The notes beneath the pieces are model-generated. The model was not told where the DNA came from, did not search any database, and saw nothing but the letters and a program-made list of their open reading frames with translations. Shown here piece by piece: positions 1-7,065 of a stretch of 64,000 bases of DNA (its first letter is position 1; each line of letters starts with the position of its first letter). The stretch is from Patescibacteria group bacterium (GTDB lineage Bacteria > Patescibacteriota > Saccharimonadia > Saccharimonadales > UBA4665): assembly GCA_030271625.1 (NCBI GenBank), contig JARXKN010000001.1, positions 434,001 to 498,000 on the forward strand. Direction: 5' to 3'. The position numbers and the translations under genes were made by a program.

Positions 1-392
1 CTGACTATTGGCCTAAACATGGCCACATATGGACATTTATAAATAACAATATGAAATATGTTTTATCGGCTACAAAGACCGAAACCAACTGGCAGAACAC
101 CACTTTCCTGCGAAACATTGAAGACATCATAAAGTTGAAGAACACAAATGGTCCTGACCTCCACGTGTGGGGCAGCAGTAAGCTAGTGCAATTACTACTT
201 GCTAACGATCTTGTAGATGAACTTTGTCTTATGACCTATCCAATTATTCTTGGTCAAGGAAAAAAACTTTTTAATGATGGGGCTGCTCCAAGAACATTCA
301 CTCTCATCGAGCATCATGTTGGTAAGTCCGGTGTTATTGTCGCCCGATATGCGCGAGCTGGAGCAGTTGAAACCGGTAATATAGGCGAATAA
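1..392 (+). CDS. RibD C-terminal/DHFR-like reductase, 5' end missing
   Basis: The reading frame is open from base 3 and runs into the window from the left, so the N-terminus is missing; the ATG at 51 is internal. The visible part is the C-terminal half of a stand-alone RibD_C/dihydrofolate-reductase-like protein: a VWGSSKLVQLLL stretch (the GS-x-L nucleotide-binding turn), then LVDELCLMTYPIILGQGKKL, the typical strand-plus-glycine segment. Such proteins are probable NAD(P)H-dependent reductases of unknown substrate. A second member of the family lies at 55212-55757 and gives the full length to compare. Family assignment is good; substrate unknown. Confidence 0.8.
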   Translation, partial: DYWPKHGHIWTFINNNMKYVLSATKTETNWQNTTFLRNIEDIIKLKNTNGPDLHVWGSSKLVQLLLANDLVDELCLMTYPIILGQGKKLFNDGAAPRTFTLIEHHVGKSGVIVARYARAGAVETGNIGE

Positions 393-480
393 TATCATTA
401 AATTACTAATTTTTTAGATACGGTGCAGCCCTTACGTCTTGCCGGTAAGACTTTACTGTTCTTTTTTCTTCAAGGGAGGG

Positions 481-486
481 TATACT
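481..486 (+). promoter_or_regulatory. -10 box for the DUF5679 gene
   Basis: TATACT about 40 bases before the ATG at 526. No convincing -35 is visible. The gene has a strong Shine-Dalgarno site, AGGAGG at 512-517, so this transcript has a leader, unlike many others in the window. Confidence 0.5.
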
Positions 487-525
487 AGACAGACACTACA
501 ATAATCAAGCCAGGAGGATATATAC

Positions 526-717
526 ATGGTCACAGGATATTGCGTTAAGTGTAAAGAAAAGGGCGTTGAGTTGTCAGCACCAGAGATCGTTCAAACTAAA
601 ACCGGTGGCTTCATGGCCAAGGGAAAGCACGAAAAATGTGGAACCACTGTTTGTGCAATGATGTCTAAGGACACTGCTGAAAAAGCAGTAGCAGCTGGCG
701 CAACAAAAGCCTACTAA
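526..717 (+). CDS. DUF5679 small zinc-ribbon-like protein
   Basis: A 63-residue protein beginning MVTGYCVKCKEKG, with two cysteine pairs: YCVKC near the N-terminus and C38/C44 around EKCGTTVCAM, a zinc-ribbon-like layout. The sequence resembles DUF5679, a short family common in CPR bacteria and sometimes found as a domain in larger DNA-associated proteins. Function is unknown; nucleic-acid or protein binding is only a guess. AGGAGG lies 8 nt before the ATG and a strong intrinsic terminator follows directly, so it is a single-gene transcript. Confidence 0.8.
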   Translation: MVTGYCVKCKEKGVELSAPEIVQTKTGGFMAKGKHEKCGTTVCAMMSKDTAEKAVAAGATKAY

Positions 718-730
718 ATCTTTATACATA

Positions 731-761
731 AAAAAGCCCCAGTTTAACTGGGGCTTTTTTA
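731..761 (+). terminator. intrinsic terminator after the DUF5679 gene
   Basis: Stem AAAAAGCCCCAG / CTGGGGCTTTTTT with a TTTAA loop, ending in a T run. It lies 13 nt past the stop codon. Confidence 0.9.
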
Positions 762-850
762 TTGTTGTAAAAGTCTCGTGTAGGTGTACACTTCATTTAG
801 GAGTCTAAGCTTCACAAGCACCTTCAAACTAAACAAAGGAATTCACGGCC

Positions 851-1492
851 ATGCGTACTGCAATTACTACCTACCCAGCGACCTTAGAAATTGACTATCC
901 AAAGCAACTCAATCGGCTGACTACCTTATTCCGCCTCATCTGGGCTATCCCGATTTTTGCAGTTTTGGCTATCTTGACCGGTTCGGGCGGCGGGGACTAT
1001 AAAAACGAGGCCGGTAAACACATGGCTAGCAACGGCGGCGGGATTGTTATGGGCCTGGCAGTTGCTACCGCTCTAATGATTCTATTCCGACAGCGCTACC
1101 CCCGTTGGTGGTTTGATTTTAACCTTGAACTTAACCGGTTTTCAGCCCGGGTCGGCGCCTATTTGTTATTACTGACAGATCAATATCCTTCAACCGCTGA
1201 AGAACAGTCCGTGCACCTGAACATTGATTACCCAAATGTGGAGAAAGATCTGAGTAGTTGGCTGCCGCTTGTAAAATGGCTGCTAGCCATCCCGCATTAC
1301 ATTGCCTTAGCATTTCTAGCAGTGGGCGTGTTGTTCACGACAGTCATTGCCTGGTTTGCCATTCTGTTCACCGGTCAATACCCAAAAAGTTTATTTGACT
1401 TCGCGGTTGGTGTTGGTCGCTGGAGTATTCGGGTCGAAGCCTACGCTCTTCTGCTGACAACCGATAAGTACCCACCGTTCAGCCTCAAATAA
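851..1492 (+). CDS. DUF4389 membrane protein with duplicated domain
   Basis: A 213-residue membrane protein with two copies of a DUF4389-like unit. The first has IDYPKQLNRLTTLFRLIWAI, then a hydrophobic segment, then RYPRWWFDFNLEL and RVGAYLLLLTDQYP. The second repeats the pattern as LSSWLPLVKWLLAIPHY, a membrane segment, then YPKSLFDFAVGVGRWSIRV and YALLLTTDKYP. About four membrane segments. The family occurs in Actinobacteria and CPR with unknown function. An AAAGGA site precedes the ATG. It stands between the DUF5679 terminator and the YCII gene. Confidence 0.85.
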   Translation: MRTAITTYPATLEIDYPKQLNRLTTLFRLIWAIPIFAVLAILTGSGGGDYKNEAGKHMASNGGGIVMGLAVATALMILFRQRYPRWWFDFNLELNRFSARVGAYLLLLTDQYPSTAEEQSVHLNIDYPNVEKDLSSWLPLVKWLLAIPHYIALAFLAVGVLFTTVIAWFAILFTGQYPKSLFDFAVGVGRWSIRVEAYALLLTTDKYPPFSLK

Positions 1493-1575
1493 CCTATTGT
1501 TCCGGTGACGAAAAGCACAAATACGCCTCTGATTTAGGTGTACGTTGGAAGTACCATTAAACAAGGAGAAGTGAG

Positions 1576-1887
1576 ATGACTAACTACTTATTACTTTATC
1601 ATGGTGGCGGCATGCCTAGTTCCGACGAAGAGAAGGATCGAATCATGCAGGCGTGGGGTGTGTGGATGGAACAGGTGGGAGAGAATTTAGTGGATGCCGG
1701 TAACCCAACGGGCCTGGTACGCCATGTTGATAGTGAAGGCGTTAGTGATTTTGCGGGCGCCCGAGTGACGGGGTACAGCATCGTTAAAGCCAACAATATG
1801 GACGAGGCAATACGCTGCGCCTCTATGGTGCCATTAGTGGCAGACGGTGGTTCTGTCGACGTCTACGAAACCATTGACGCGATGTAA
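1576..1887 (+). CDS. YCII-related (DGPF) domain protein
   Basis: A 103-residue protein starting MTNYLLLYHGGGMPSSDEE, matching the YCII/DGPF family: a YLLLYHGG first strand, a helix with the W-x-x-W-M pattern (AWGVWMEQVG), and a YSIVKANNMDEAIRCA segment followed by a VDVYE strand. These are small dimeric alpha-beta barrel proteins, often near sigma factors or antibiotic enzymes, with unknown chemistry. AAGGAG lies before the ATG. No sigma factor is adjacent here. Confidence 0.85.
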   Translation: MTNYLLLYHGGGMPSSDEEKDRIMQAWGVWMEQVGENLVDAGNPTGLVRHVDSEGVSDFAGARVTGYSIVKANNMDEAIRCASMVPLVADGGSVDVYETIDAM

Positions 1888-1892
1888 AACAG

Positions 1893-1921
1893 TTGACGCG
1901 TCATCTGCGCTAGCCTATAGT
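1893..1921 (+). promoter_or_regulatory. promoter of the PDTG-anchored propeller gene
   Basis: TTGACG (1893-1898), a 17-bp spacer, and TATAGT (1916-1921), about 28 bases before the ATG at 1949. Good match to a sigma-70-type promoter. Confidence 0.75.
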
Positions 1922-1948
1922 GCAGCTTAGCGTAAGCATAAACAAACA

Positions 1949-3619
1949 ATGAAACAATCAAAATTCGGACTCTTCCTTTTAGTCGCCCTCTTGTCAGTTA
2001 CCATGGCCGTAGCCCCGACGGCTCTGCGAGTGCATGCTGCTACACAGACAACCTTTATAAACGGCAAGATTGCCTATGTATCGACCGAGCGCTTTCCCGA
2101 TACTAACATCTACAATGTTTTAAAGCTGCGTAATGGTGATGGCTCTAACCCCGTTAATGTTTATAAGTCGCGCTTTACGCTACTGTCATCACCGAGTTTC
2201 TCGCCGAATGGCCAGCAGCTGCTACTGGTTGATGGTTACGACATATATAAGATGAATCCCGACGGTACTAACCGGGTGAACCTGACTAACAACGCTTCTC
2301 GGGACGAGGGGCCAAAATGGTCGCCAGACGGTACGAAGATTGCTTACATTTCTGATCGCAACCGGGCGACTGCAAATTATCGCCTTTGGATTATGAATGC
2401 TGACGGCTCCAATCCGCAGGATATTAGCGACGTTTCAAGTACTCTCGATCGTTTTGCCGGCTGGTCACCAGATAGTAAGAAGATTTATTTTGACAGTGCC
2501 CGGGGCTCTGGTGAGCAAGTCTACGCCTACAATCTGCAGACCCAAACCAGTGCCGCTGTAACAACGCTGCCCGGTTCAGCTATCGAGCCCAGCGTTTCGC
2601 CTGACGGCACCAAAGTGATGTTTGCTCACGCGGGAACTGGGGATACCAAATTACAGTTGTATGTGCAAAATATTGATGGCACTAACTTTCATAAACTATT
2701 CCAGCTATGCAGCAACGACTATAGTCAGTGGGCTAAATGGTCGCCTGACGGTAAAAGATTAATTTATATTAGTCCTTGTGGCACCTCACCCCAGGATCAT
2801 GTGCACATGGTGAATGCTGATGGTACAGACGAGAAAGACCTAAGTACCGCTCTTGAGGACGCTTGGGGCGAGATGGACTGGCAGCGAGTACCCGTAACAA
2901 CAACTACCGATGATTCAACGACGGGCATTACCGATATTAATCAAAACGAAGACCATAGCGACACCGATTATGAAGTCTATGAAAAGAATACGATGCATAT
3001 TGCCGGCAAGAGCGGCAACGTCATCGTACACAGTGAGGGTGTATTAAAAGGCTCGGGCGCAACGGGTAGAGTAGCGGTCGAAGATAAAGGCCACGTTGCT
3101 CCCGGCAATAGTCCCGGCTGTCTTAGTACCTCTGATTTATCCATGGCTAGCGGCTCAACGTTAGATGAAGAACTCGGCGGCACCACCGCCTGCACCGGCT
3201 ATGACCAACTTAAGGTTACCGGTACGGTTACGCTTACTAACCCAACCTTAAATACGTTGCTATATGGGGGTTTTGTTCCGGCAGTTAACGATACATTCAC
3301 AATTATTGATAACGACGGCGCCGATGCCGTTAATGGAACCTTTAGTGGCTTGGCTGAAGCTGCCGAGTTTACGGTTGCAGGTGTAACTTACAAAATTTCC
3401 TATCTTGGTGGCGACGGTAACGATGTAACTCTTAAAGTCCTTAGTATCCCCAGCCTGGCGGCCGCTCAAGCAGCTTCTAACACACCGGCCGCCGCAGCAC
3501 CTAAAGCTCCAGATACAGGCTTCAAGCTTGTATCGGCCAACCCAATGGCAGCGTTACTAATCACGACTACTGCAGCAATTGTTTTGTTTGGCTTGTCACG
3601 ACGAATCAGCTGGAAATAA
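1949..3619 (+). CDS. secreted TolB-like beta-propeller with autotransporter-like repeat and PDTG sorting signal
   Basis: A 556-residue secreted protein. Order: signal peptide (about 1-30, ending HAA), a TolB/PD40-type propeller (about 35-315) with repeated SPDGTKI-like blades such as WSPDGTKIAYIS and WSPDGKRLIYIS, a linker, then about 345-490 a repeat of the kind seen in autotransporter passengers (GNVIVHSEGVLKGSG, then HVAPGNSPGCL). The C-terminus has APDTGF, a hydrophobic segment and the charged tail SRRISWK, the layout of a sortase substrate. A class F sortase and a second APDTG protein lie at 57395-59259. Probably a surface-anchored binding or structural protein; ligand unknown. It ends 8 nt from the convergent YdeI-family gene. 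Confidence 0.8.
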   Translation: MKQSKFGLFLLVALLSVTMAVAPTALRVHAATQTTFINGKIAYVSTERFPDTNIYNVLKLRNGDGSNPVNVYKSRFTLLSSPSFSPNGQQLLLVDGYDIYKMNPDGTNRVNLTNNASRDEGPKWSPDGTKIAYISDRNRATANYRLWIMNADGSNPQDISDVSSTLDRFAGWSPDSKKIYFDSARGSGEQVYAYNLQTQTSAAVTTLPGSAIEPSVSPDGTKVMFAHAGTGDTKLQLYVQNIDGTNFHKLFQLCSNDYSQWAKWSPDGKRLIYISPCGTSPQDHVHMVNADGTDEKDLSTALEDAWGEMDWQRVPVTTTTDDSTTGITDINQNEDHSDTDYEVYEKNTMHIAGKSGNVIVHSEGVLKGSGATGRVAVEDKGHVAPGNSPGCLSTSDLSMASGSTLDEELGGTTACTGYDQLKVTGTVTLTNPTLNTLLYGGFVPAVNDTFTIIDNDGADAVNGTFSGLAEAAEFTVAGVTYKISYLGGDGNDVTLKVLSIPSLAAAQAASNTPAAAAPKAPDTGFKLVSANPMAALLITTTAAIVLFGLSRRISWK

Positions 3620-3626
3620 CCAGTAA

Positions 3627-3938
3627 TTAAATCCGGGGCTGTTTGTCGATTAAGACTTTTTGGGCCCATGGGCTGACTGGTTTGTCGGTGCGGTGGATGC
3701 AGCCTACCCAGCAGCAGGGGCGACGCTTGCCGTTGGCTAAATCTGAGCAGGCACGCTTTACATGTGCTTGGCGGGTCTTTTCTTGTTTAACGGTTACCGT
3801 CCAACAAATCCATTCGTTGCGGGCTTTGACAGTATTGCTCTCCCAGGCTGCTAGGGCGGTCGGGTTTTTGCGCAGCGCTTGTTCTAGATCTGCAGGTAGC
3901 TCGTGGACCAAGCCGCCGGATAACGGTTTATTCATCAT
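3627..3938 (-). CDS. YdeI/OmpD-associated family protein
   Basis: About 103 residues. The HELPADLEQALRKNPTALAAW segment is the hallmark of the YdeI/OmdA C-terminal domain, followed by the ARNEWICWTVTVKQEKTRQA and HVKRACSDLANGKRRPC helices. This frame is preferred over the opposite strand because of that match. Bases 3945-3950 read TAAACT on this strand, ending 6 nt before the first ATG with no Shine-Dalgarno site, so it looks leaderless. A second YdeI-domain gene starts divergently 60 bp away. In some bacteria the family is linked to bacteriocin or peptide protection; here the role is open. Confidence 0.75.
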   Translation of the reverse strand: MMNKPLSGGLVHELPADLEQALRKNPTALAAWESNTVKARNEWICWTVTVKQEKTRQAHVKRACSDLANGKRRPCCWVGCIHRTDKPVSPWAQKVLIDKQPRI

Positions 3939-3997
3939 ATAGTTAGTTTAGCGCACTATCGCTAGCGCTGCACACTTAGTTTGCTATGATTAGCAGT

Positions 3998-4435
3998 ATG
4001 AAAACTACCTACCAAACTGTTGTGATTGGCGAGGGCAACCATGCTTCGTTTGAGATTCCAGATAAAAATTTGACGGAGATTGGCGGCAATAAACGAGTGC
4101 CACTTAAGATAACGATTAATGGCCATACTTACCAAAGCACCGCCACTGGCGTAGCTGGTAAGTGTATGGTGGTCTTCCCAACGCGTGATCGTGAAGCTGC
4201 GGGCGTTAAAGCTGACGATTTGGTGACCGTGACGTTAGAACTTGATGACGGTTATCGGCAGGTCGTTATGCCGGCTAGTCTAGCGGCGGCATTAGCGACT
4301 GCCCAGCTTACTAAAACTTTTCATGATCTTAACTATTCTAAACGTAAAGAGTACGCCAGGCTGGTGGCAGAGGCTAAGTCCAACGAAACCCGAACCCGCA
4401 GAATCGAAAAAATTCTCCTGGGCCTTCAAGTCTAA
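3998..4435 (+). CDS. DUF1905 plus YdeI C-terminal domain protein
   Basis: Residues about 1-95 form a DUF1905 beta-barrel (FEIPDKNLTEIGG, RVPLKITINGH, DLVTVTLELDD). Residues 96-145 are the YdeI C-terminal helical motif (MPASLAAALATA, then DLNYSKRKEYARLVAEAKS and TRTRRIEKIL). The start at 3998 is chosen over 3986 because TATGAT (3985-3990) ends 7 nt before it, fitting the leaderless pattern, and overlaps the upstream ATG. It is divergent from the YdeI-only gene at 3627-3938, so the two may share a regulatory region. Exact function unknown. Confidence 0.85.
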   Translation: MKTTYQTVVIGEGNHASFEIPDKNLTEIGGNKRVPLKITINGHTYQSTATGVAGKCMVVFPTRDREAAGVKADDLVTVTLELDDGYRQVVMPASLAAALATAQLTKTFHDLNYSKRKEYARLVAEAKSNETRTRRIEKILLGLQV

Positions 4436-4443
4436 CTGCCACG

Positions 4444-4472
4444 TTGTGTAATACCCCAGGGGGGTATATAAT
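4444..4472 (+). promoter_or_regulatory. copper operon promoter with CsoR-type operator
   Basis: A -35-like TTGTGT (4444-4449), a 17-bp spacer and TATAAT (4467-4472). The spacer and the start of the -10 carry the inverted repeat ATACCCC-AG-GGGGGTAT (4451-4467), close to the C-tract/G-tract operators of CsoR repressors. Bound repressor would block RNA polymerase; Cu(I) would release it. The -10 ends 6 nt before the csoR ATG, so the mRNA is probably leaderless. Confidence 0.85.
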
Positions 4473-4478
4473 TACGGT

Positions 4479-4763
4479 ATGATTCAACCTATCAAAAAAC
4501 GGGCCTCGCACCGCGCCAAAATTATCGACGGTCAGTTCAAGGGCCTTATTAAGCGCATCGATAACGAAGAGTACTGTATAGACATCCTGACGCAAAGTCT
4601 CGCTATTCAGAAGTCAATTAGCTCACTCAACAAACTGATATTAGAAAATCATCTGCGGACCTGCGCTCAAGAGAAATTGATAAGTCCCGATGAGACTGTC
4701 AAAGAAGCGGCTCTGCAAGAACTACTGCATTTATATGAACTTGGAAAGGTGAGGAGCAAGTAA
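4479..4763 (+). CDS. csoR: CsoR-family copper-sensing repressor
   Basis: A 94-residue all-helical DUF156/CsoR protein. The three Cu(I) ligands of CsoR are present with family spacing: C33 (EEYCIDIL), H58 and C62 (ENHLRTC). It is the first gene of an operon with a membrane-anchored cupredoxin and a P1B-type ATPase, the usual setting of a copper-responsive repressor, and its promoter carries a matching operator. Known of the family: apo-CsoR represses and Cu(I) binding releases DNA. Autoregulation here is inferred from operator position. Its stop overlaps the next start by one base. Confidence 0.93.
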   Translation: MIQPIKKRASHRAKIIDGQFKGLIKRIDNEEYCIDILTQSLAIQKSISSLNKLILENHLRTCAQEKLISPDETVKEAALQELLHLYELGKVRSK

Positions 4764-5134
4764 TGGACAAACTACTAGTTGTTATAGCGGGAATACTCTC
4801 AATCACTGCCATTGCGTGGTGGTTCTTTGGCAATAAGCAACAGATCGCCATCGCCTCTGAGCAAACTGCCTCTGAGCAAACTGCTACCATTACGGTGGAC
4901 GGTGGTTATTCACCGGCAGTTTTATCATTAAAAGCGGGTATACCAGCTAAGATTACCTTTTTACGCAAGGACCCGTCTGGCTGTTTGGAAGAAGTAATTA
5001 TGCCCGACTTCGGCGTTGCCGAAAAACTGCCAGTCAACGAGCCGTTGGTGGTCACCATTCTACCAAAAGCCGCCGGGGAATTTACGTACACCTGTGGCAT
5101 GCGTATGTTTAGTGGCAAGATTCAGGTCGTCTGA
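4763..5134 (+). CDS. membrane-anchored cupredoxin-domain protein
   Basis: A 123-residue protein: one N-terminal membrane segment (about 3-22), a short linker containing ASEQT twice, then a cupredoxin-like domain (about 38-123). The domain has a cysteine in [10 protein letters not shown] and a late [10 protein letters not shown] loop, with Cys and Met as plausible copper ligands. Such proteins often sit beside CopA-type ATPases and may hold or pass copper outside the membrane. The linker repeat is a 15-bp direct duplication at DNA level (about 4853-4882). It overlaps csoR and copA by one base each. Confidence 0.85.
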   Translation: MDKLLVVIAGILSITAIAWWFFGNKQQIAIASEQTASEQTATITVDGGYSPAVLSLKAGIPAKITFLRKDPSGCLEEVIMPDFGVAEKLPVNEPLVVTILPKAAGEFTYTCGMRMFSGKIQVV

Positions 5135-7053
5135 TGCTAGCCAGCCTAACCGTAAAAACCCGGTTTATCGTCAGCTTAATTTTTAGCCTGCCGCTGCTCT
5201 ACATGATGATCTTGGCGCGCTATTTTGGTGAATTACCGGGCAGTGACTACACATCATTTTTGCTCTCGACGCCAGTGCTAATTATTGGCGGCTATTCGTT
5301 CTACCGCGGAGCGTGGGCAGCGTTTAAGAAGCGCTTTGCTTCAATGGATACCTTAATTGCCGTCGGCACATTTACGGCTTATACCTACAGCGTTTATGCG
5401 CTACTTCGGCATCTACCAGTCTATTTTGAGATCTCGGCCTTACTAATAGTTTTTATTTTACTAGGCCAAGTCTTTGAAGAGCTGAGCAAACAGCGGGCTT
5501 CTAAAGCGATTGAAAAGTTAGCCCAATTACAAGCTAAAGAGGCGACCGTATTTCGGGATGGTAAAGAGCAGCGGATTGCAATCGAAGACTTGTTGCTGAA
5601 CGATGTAATTATAGTTAAACCGGGTGATAAAATCCCAACTGACGGGGTGATTATTGACGGTAGTTCGACGGTCGACGAGAGCATGGTTACTGGTGAAAGC
5701 CTACCGGTTGCTAAAACAGTCGGCGCGACGGTAATTGGCGCCACGATTAATAAGACCGGTAGCTTTAGTTTTAAAGCCACTAACATTGGCTCGGAAACGA
5801 TGCTGGCGCAAATAATTGAGCTGGTTAAGCGAGCCCAAAACAGTCGGGCGCCTATTCAGCGCTTAGCCGACTCGATATCAAGTTACTTTGTGCCGGCGGT
5901 ATTAATGTTGGCAATTATAGTCTTTGTCGCCTGGTATAGCTTACTTGGCGTTGGGCTAGTTCAAGCGATGCTCTATGCCGTATCAGTAATTGTGATTGCT
6001 TGTCCGTGTGCCTTGGGTCTGGCCGTGCCCACTGCCTTAATGGTGGGCACTGGTTATGGGGCTAAGCTTGGTGTGCTCATCAAGAGCGGCGAAGTATTGG
6101 AGGCGGCCCGGAAGGTTACCATCGTGCTTTTTGATAAAACTGGCACAATTACTGAAGGTAAGCCGAAAGTAACCGATATTGTCGGCGATAAAACGCGCAG
6201 CCTGCAACTAGCGGCTGCCCTGGAGGCTCGCTCCGAACACCCATTAGCCAGTGCAATATTGGCAGCCGCAGCAGCCAAAAAAATCAAACTGCCAAAAGTT
6301 AGTGGCTTTACAGCAATTGAAGGCCGGGGCATTACCGGTTCTATCGATGGCCAAGCCGTACTACTCGGTAGTCTCCGCTATTTTACCGAGCAGGGGATAG
6401 ACACCCAGCCTATGGCCAAGCGCATCGCAAATCTACAAGCTGCCGGCAAAACTATTATTATGGTCGGTGCTAATAAGCAGCTGATTGGCGTTATCGCCGT
6501 CCAAGATAGCCCCAAAGCAACTTCGGCGGCAGCCATAAAAACCCTAAACAAACTAGGCTACACCACGGTTATGATTACCGGTGACAATACCGAAACGGCT
6601 CGAGCAATTGCTAAGCAGGTTGGCATCACTGAAGTCCGCGCCGAAGTGCTGCCAGCCGGCAAAGCCGACCTGGTTATGGAGTATCAGCAACGCGGCAGCG
6701 TAGCGTTTGTAGGCGACGGCATCAACGACGCTCCAGCCCTTGCTCAAGCTGACGTTGGGATCGCCATGGGCTCGGGAACTGATGTGGCCATAGAAGCGGG
6801 CGACATAGTGCTAGTTCGCAATAACTTAAACGACGTCGCTACCGCTTTACGACTCAGTAAAAAAACTTTCACCCGCATCCAGCTAAATTTGTTTTGGGCC
6901 TTGGCTTACAATGTGGCCGGTATACCAATTGCCGCCGGTGTCTTTAGTAGTCTCGGGCTCGTCCTCAACCCAGCCCTCGCTGGTTTAGCGATGGCTTTTA
7001 GCTCAGTATCAGTTGTCACCAGCTCACTACTGCTGGCCCGCGCTAAAGTCTAG
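5134..7053 (+). CDS. copA: P1B-type copper-transporting ATPase
   Basis: A 639-residue heavy-metal P-type ATPase. Visible: the actuator motif TGESLPV, the membrane metal site [13 protein letters not shown] (CPC), phosphorylation site [11 protein letters not shown] with D334, the P1B-specific [16 protein letters not shown], and the [16 protein letters not shown] hinge. There is no N-terminal heavy-metal-associated domain with CxxC, so the protein is shorter than classic CopA. CPC and the csoR/cupredoxin neighbours support Cu(I) export. Starts on ATG overlapping the previous TGA. The convergent RND gene ends only 12 bp away. Confidence 0.93.
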   Translation: MLASLTVKTRFIVSLIFSLPLLYMMILARYFGELPGSDYTSFLLSTPVLIIGGYSFYRGAWAAFKKRFASMDTLIAVGTFTAYTYSVYALLRHLPVYFEISALLIVFILLGQVFEELSKQRASKAIEKLAQLQAKEATVFRDGKEQRIAIEDLLLNDVIIVKPGDKIPTDGVIIDGSSTVDESMVTGESLPVAKTVGATVIGATINKTGSFSFKATNIGSETMLAQIIELVKRAQNSRAPIQRLADSISSYFVPAVLMLAIIVFVAWYSLLGVGLVQAMLYAVSVIVIACPCALGLAVPTALMVGTGYGAKLGVLIKSGEVLEAARKVTIVLFDKTGTITEGKPKVTDIVGDKTRSLQLAAALEARSEHPLASAILAAAAAKKIKLPKVSGFTAIEGRGITGSIDGQAVLLGSLRYFTEQGIDTQPMAKRIANLQAAGKTIIMVGANKQLIGVIAVQDSPKATSAAAIKTLNKLGYTTVMITGDNTETARAIAKQVGITEVRAEVLPAGKADLVMEYQQRGSVAFVGDGINDAPALAQADVGIAMGSGTDVAIEAGDIVLVRNNLNDVATALRLSKKTFTRIQLNLFWALAYNVAGIPIAAGVFSSLGLVLNPALAGLAMAFSSVSVVTSSLLLARAKV

Positions 7054-7065
7054 TGTCTAGTATTG

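Noticed and set aside
3643-3942. Plus-strand frame opposite the YdeI-family gene
   Set aside because: The minus-strand frame carries the YdeI signature (HELPADLEQALRKNP) and a properly placed -10; the plus frame has no recognisable features.
4853-4882. 15-bp direct repeat in the cupredoxin linker as a regulatory or mobile-element trace
   Set aside because: It is in frame, encodes ASEQT twice in a flexible linker and is best explained by simple duplication.
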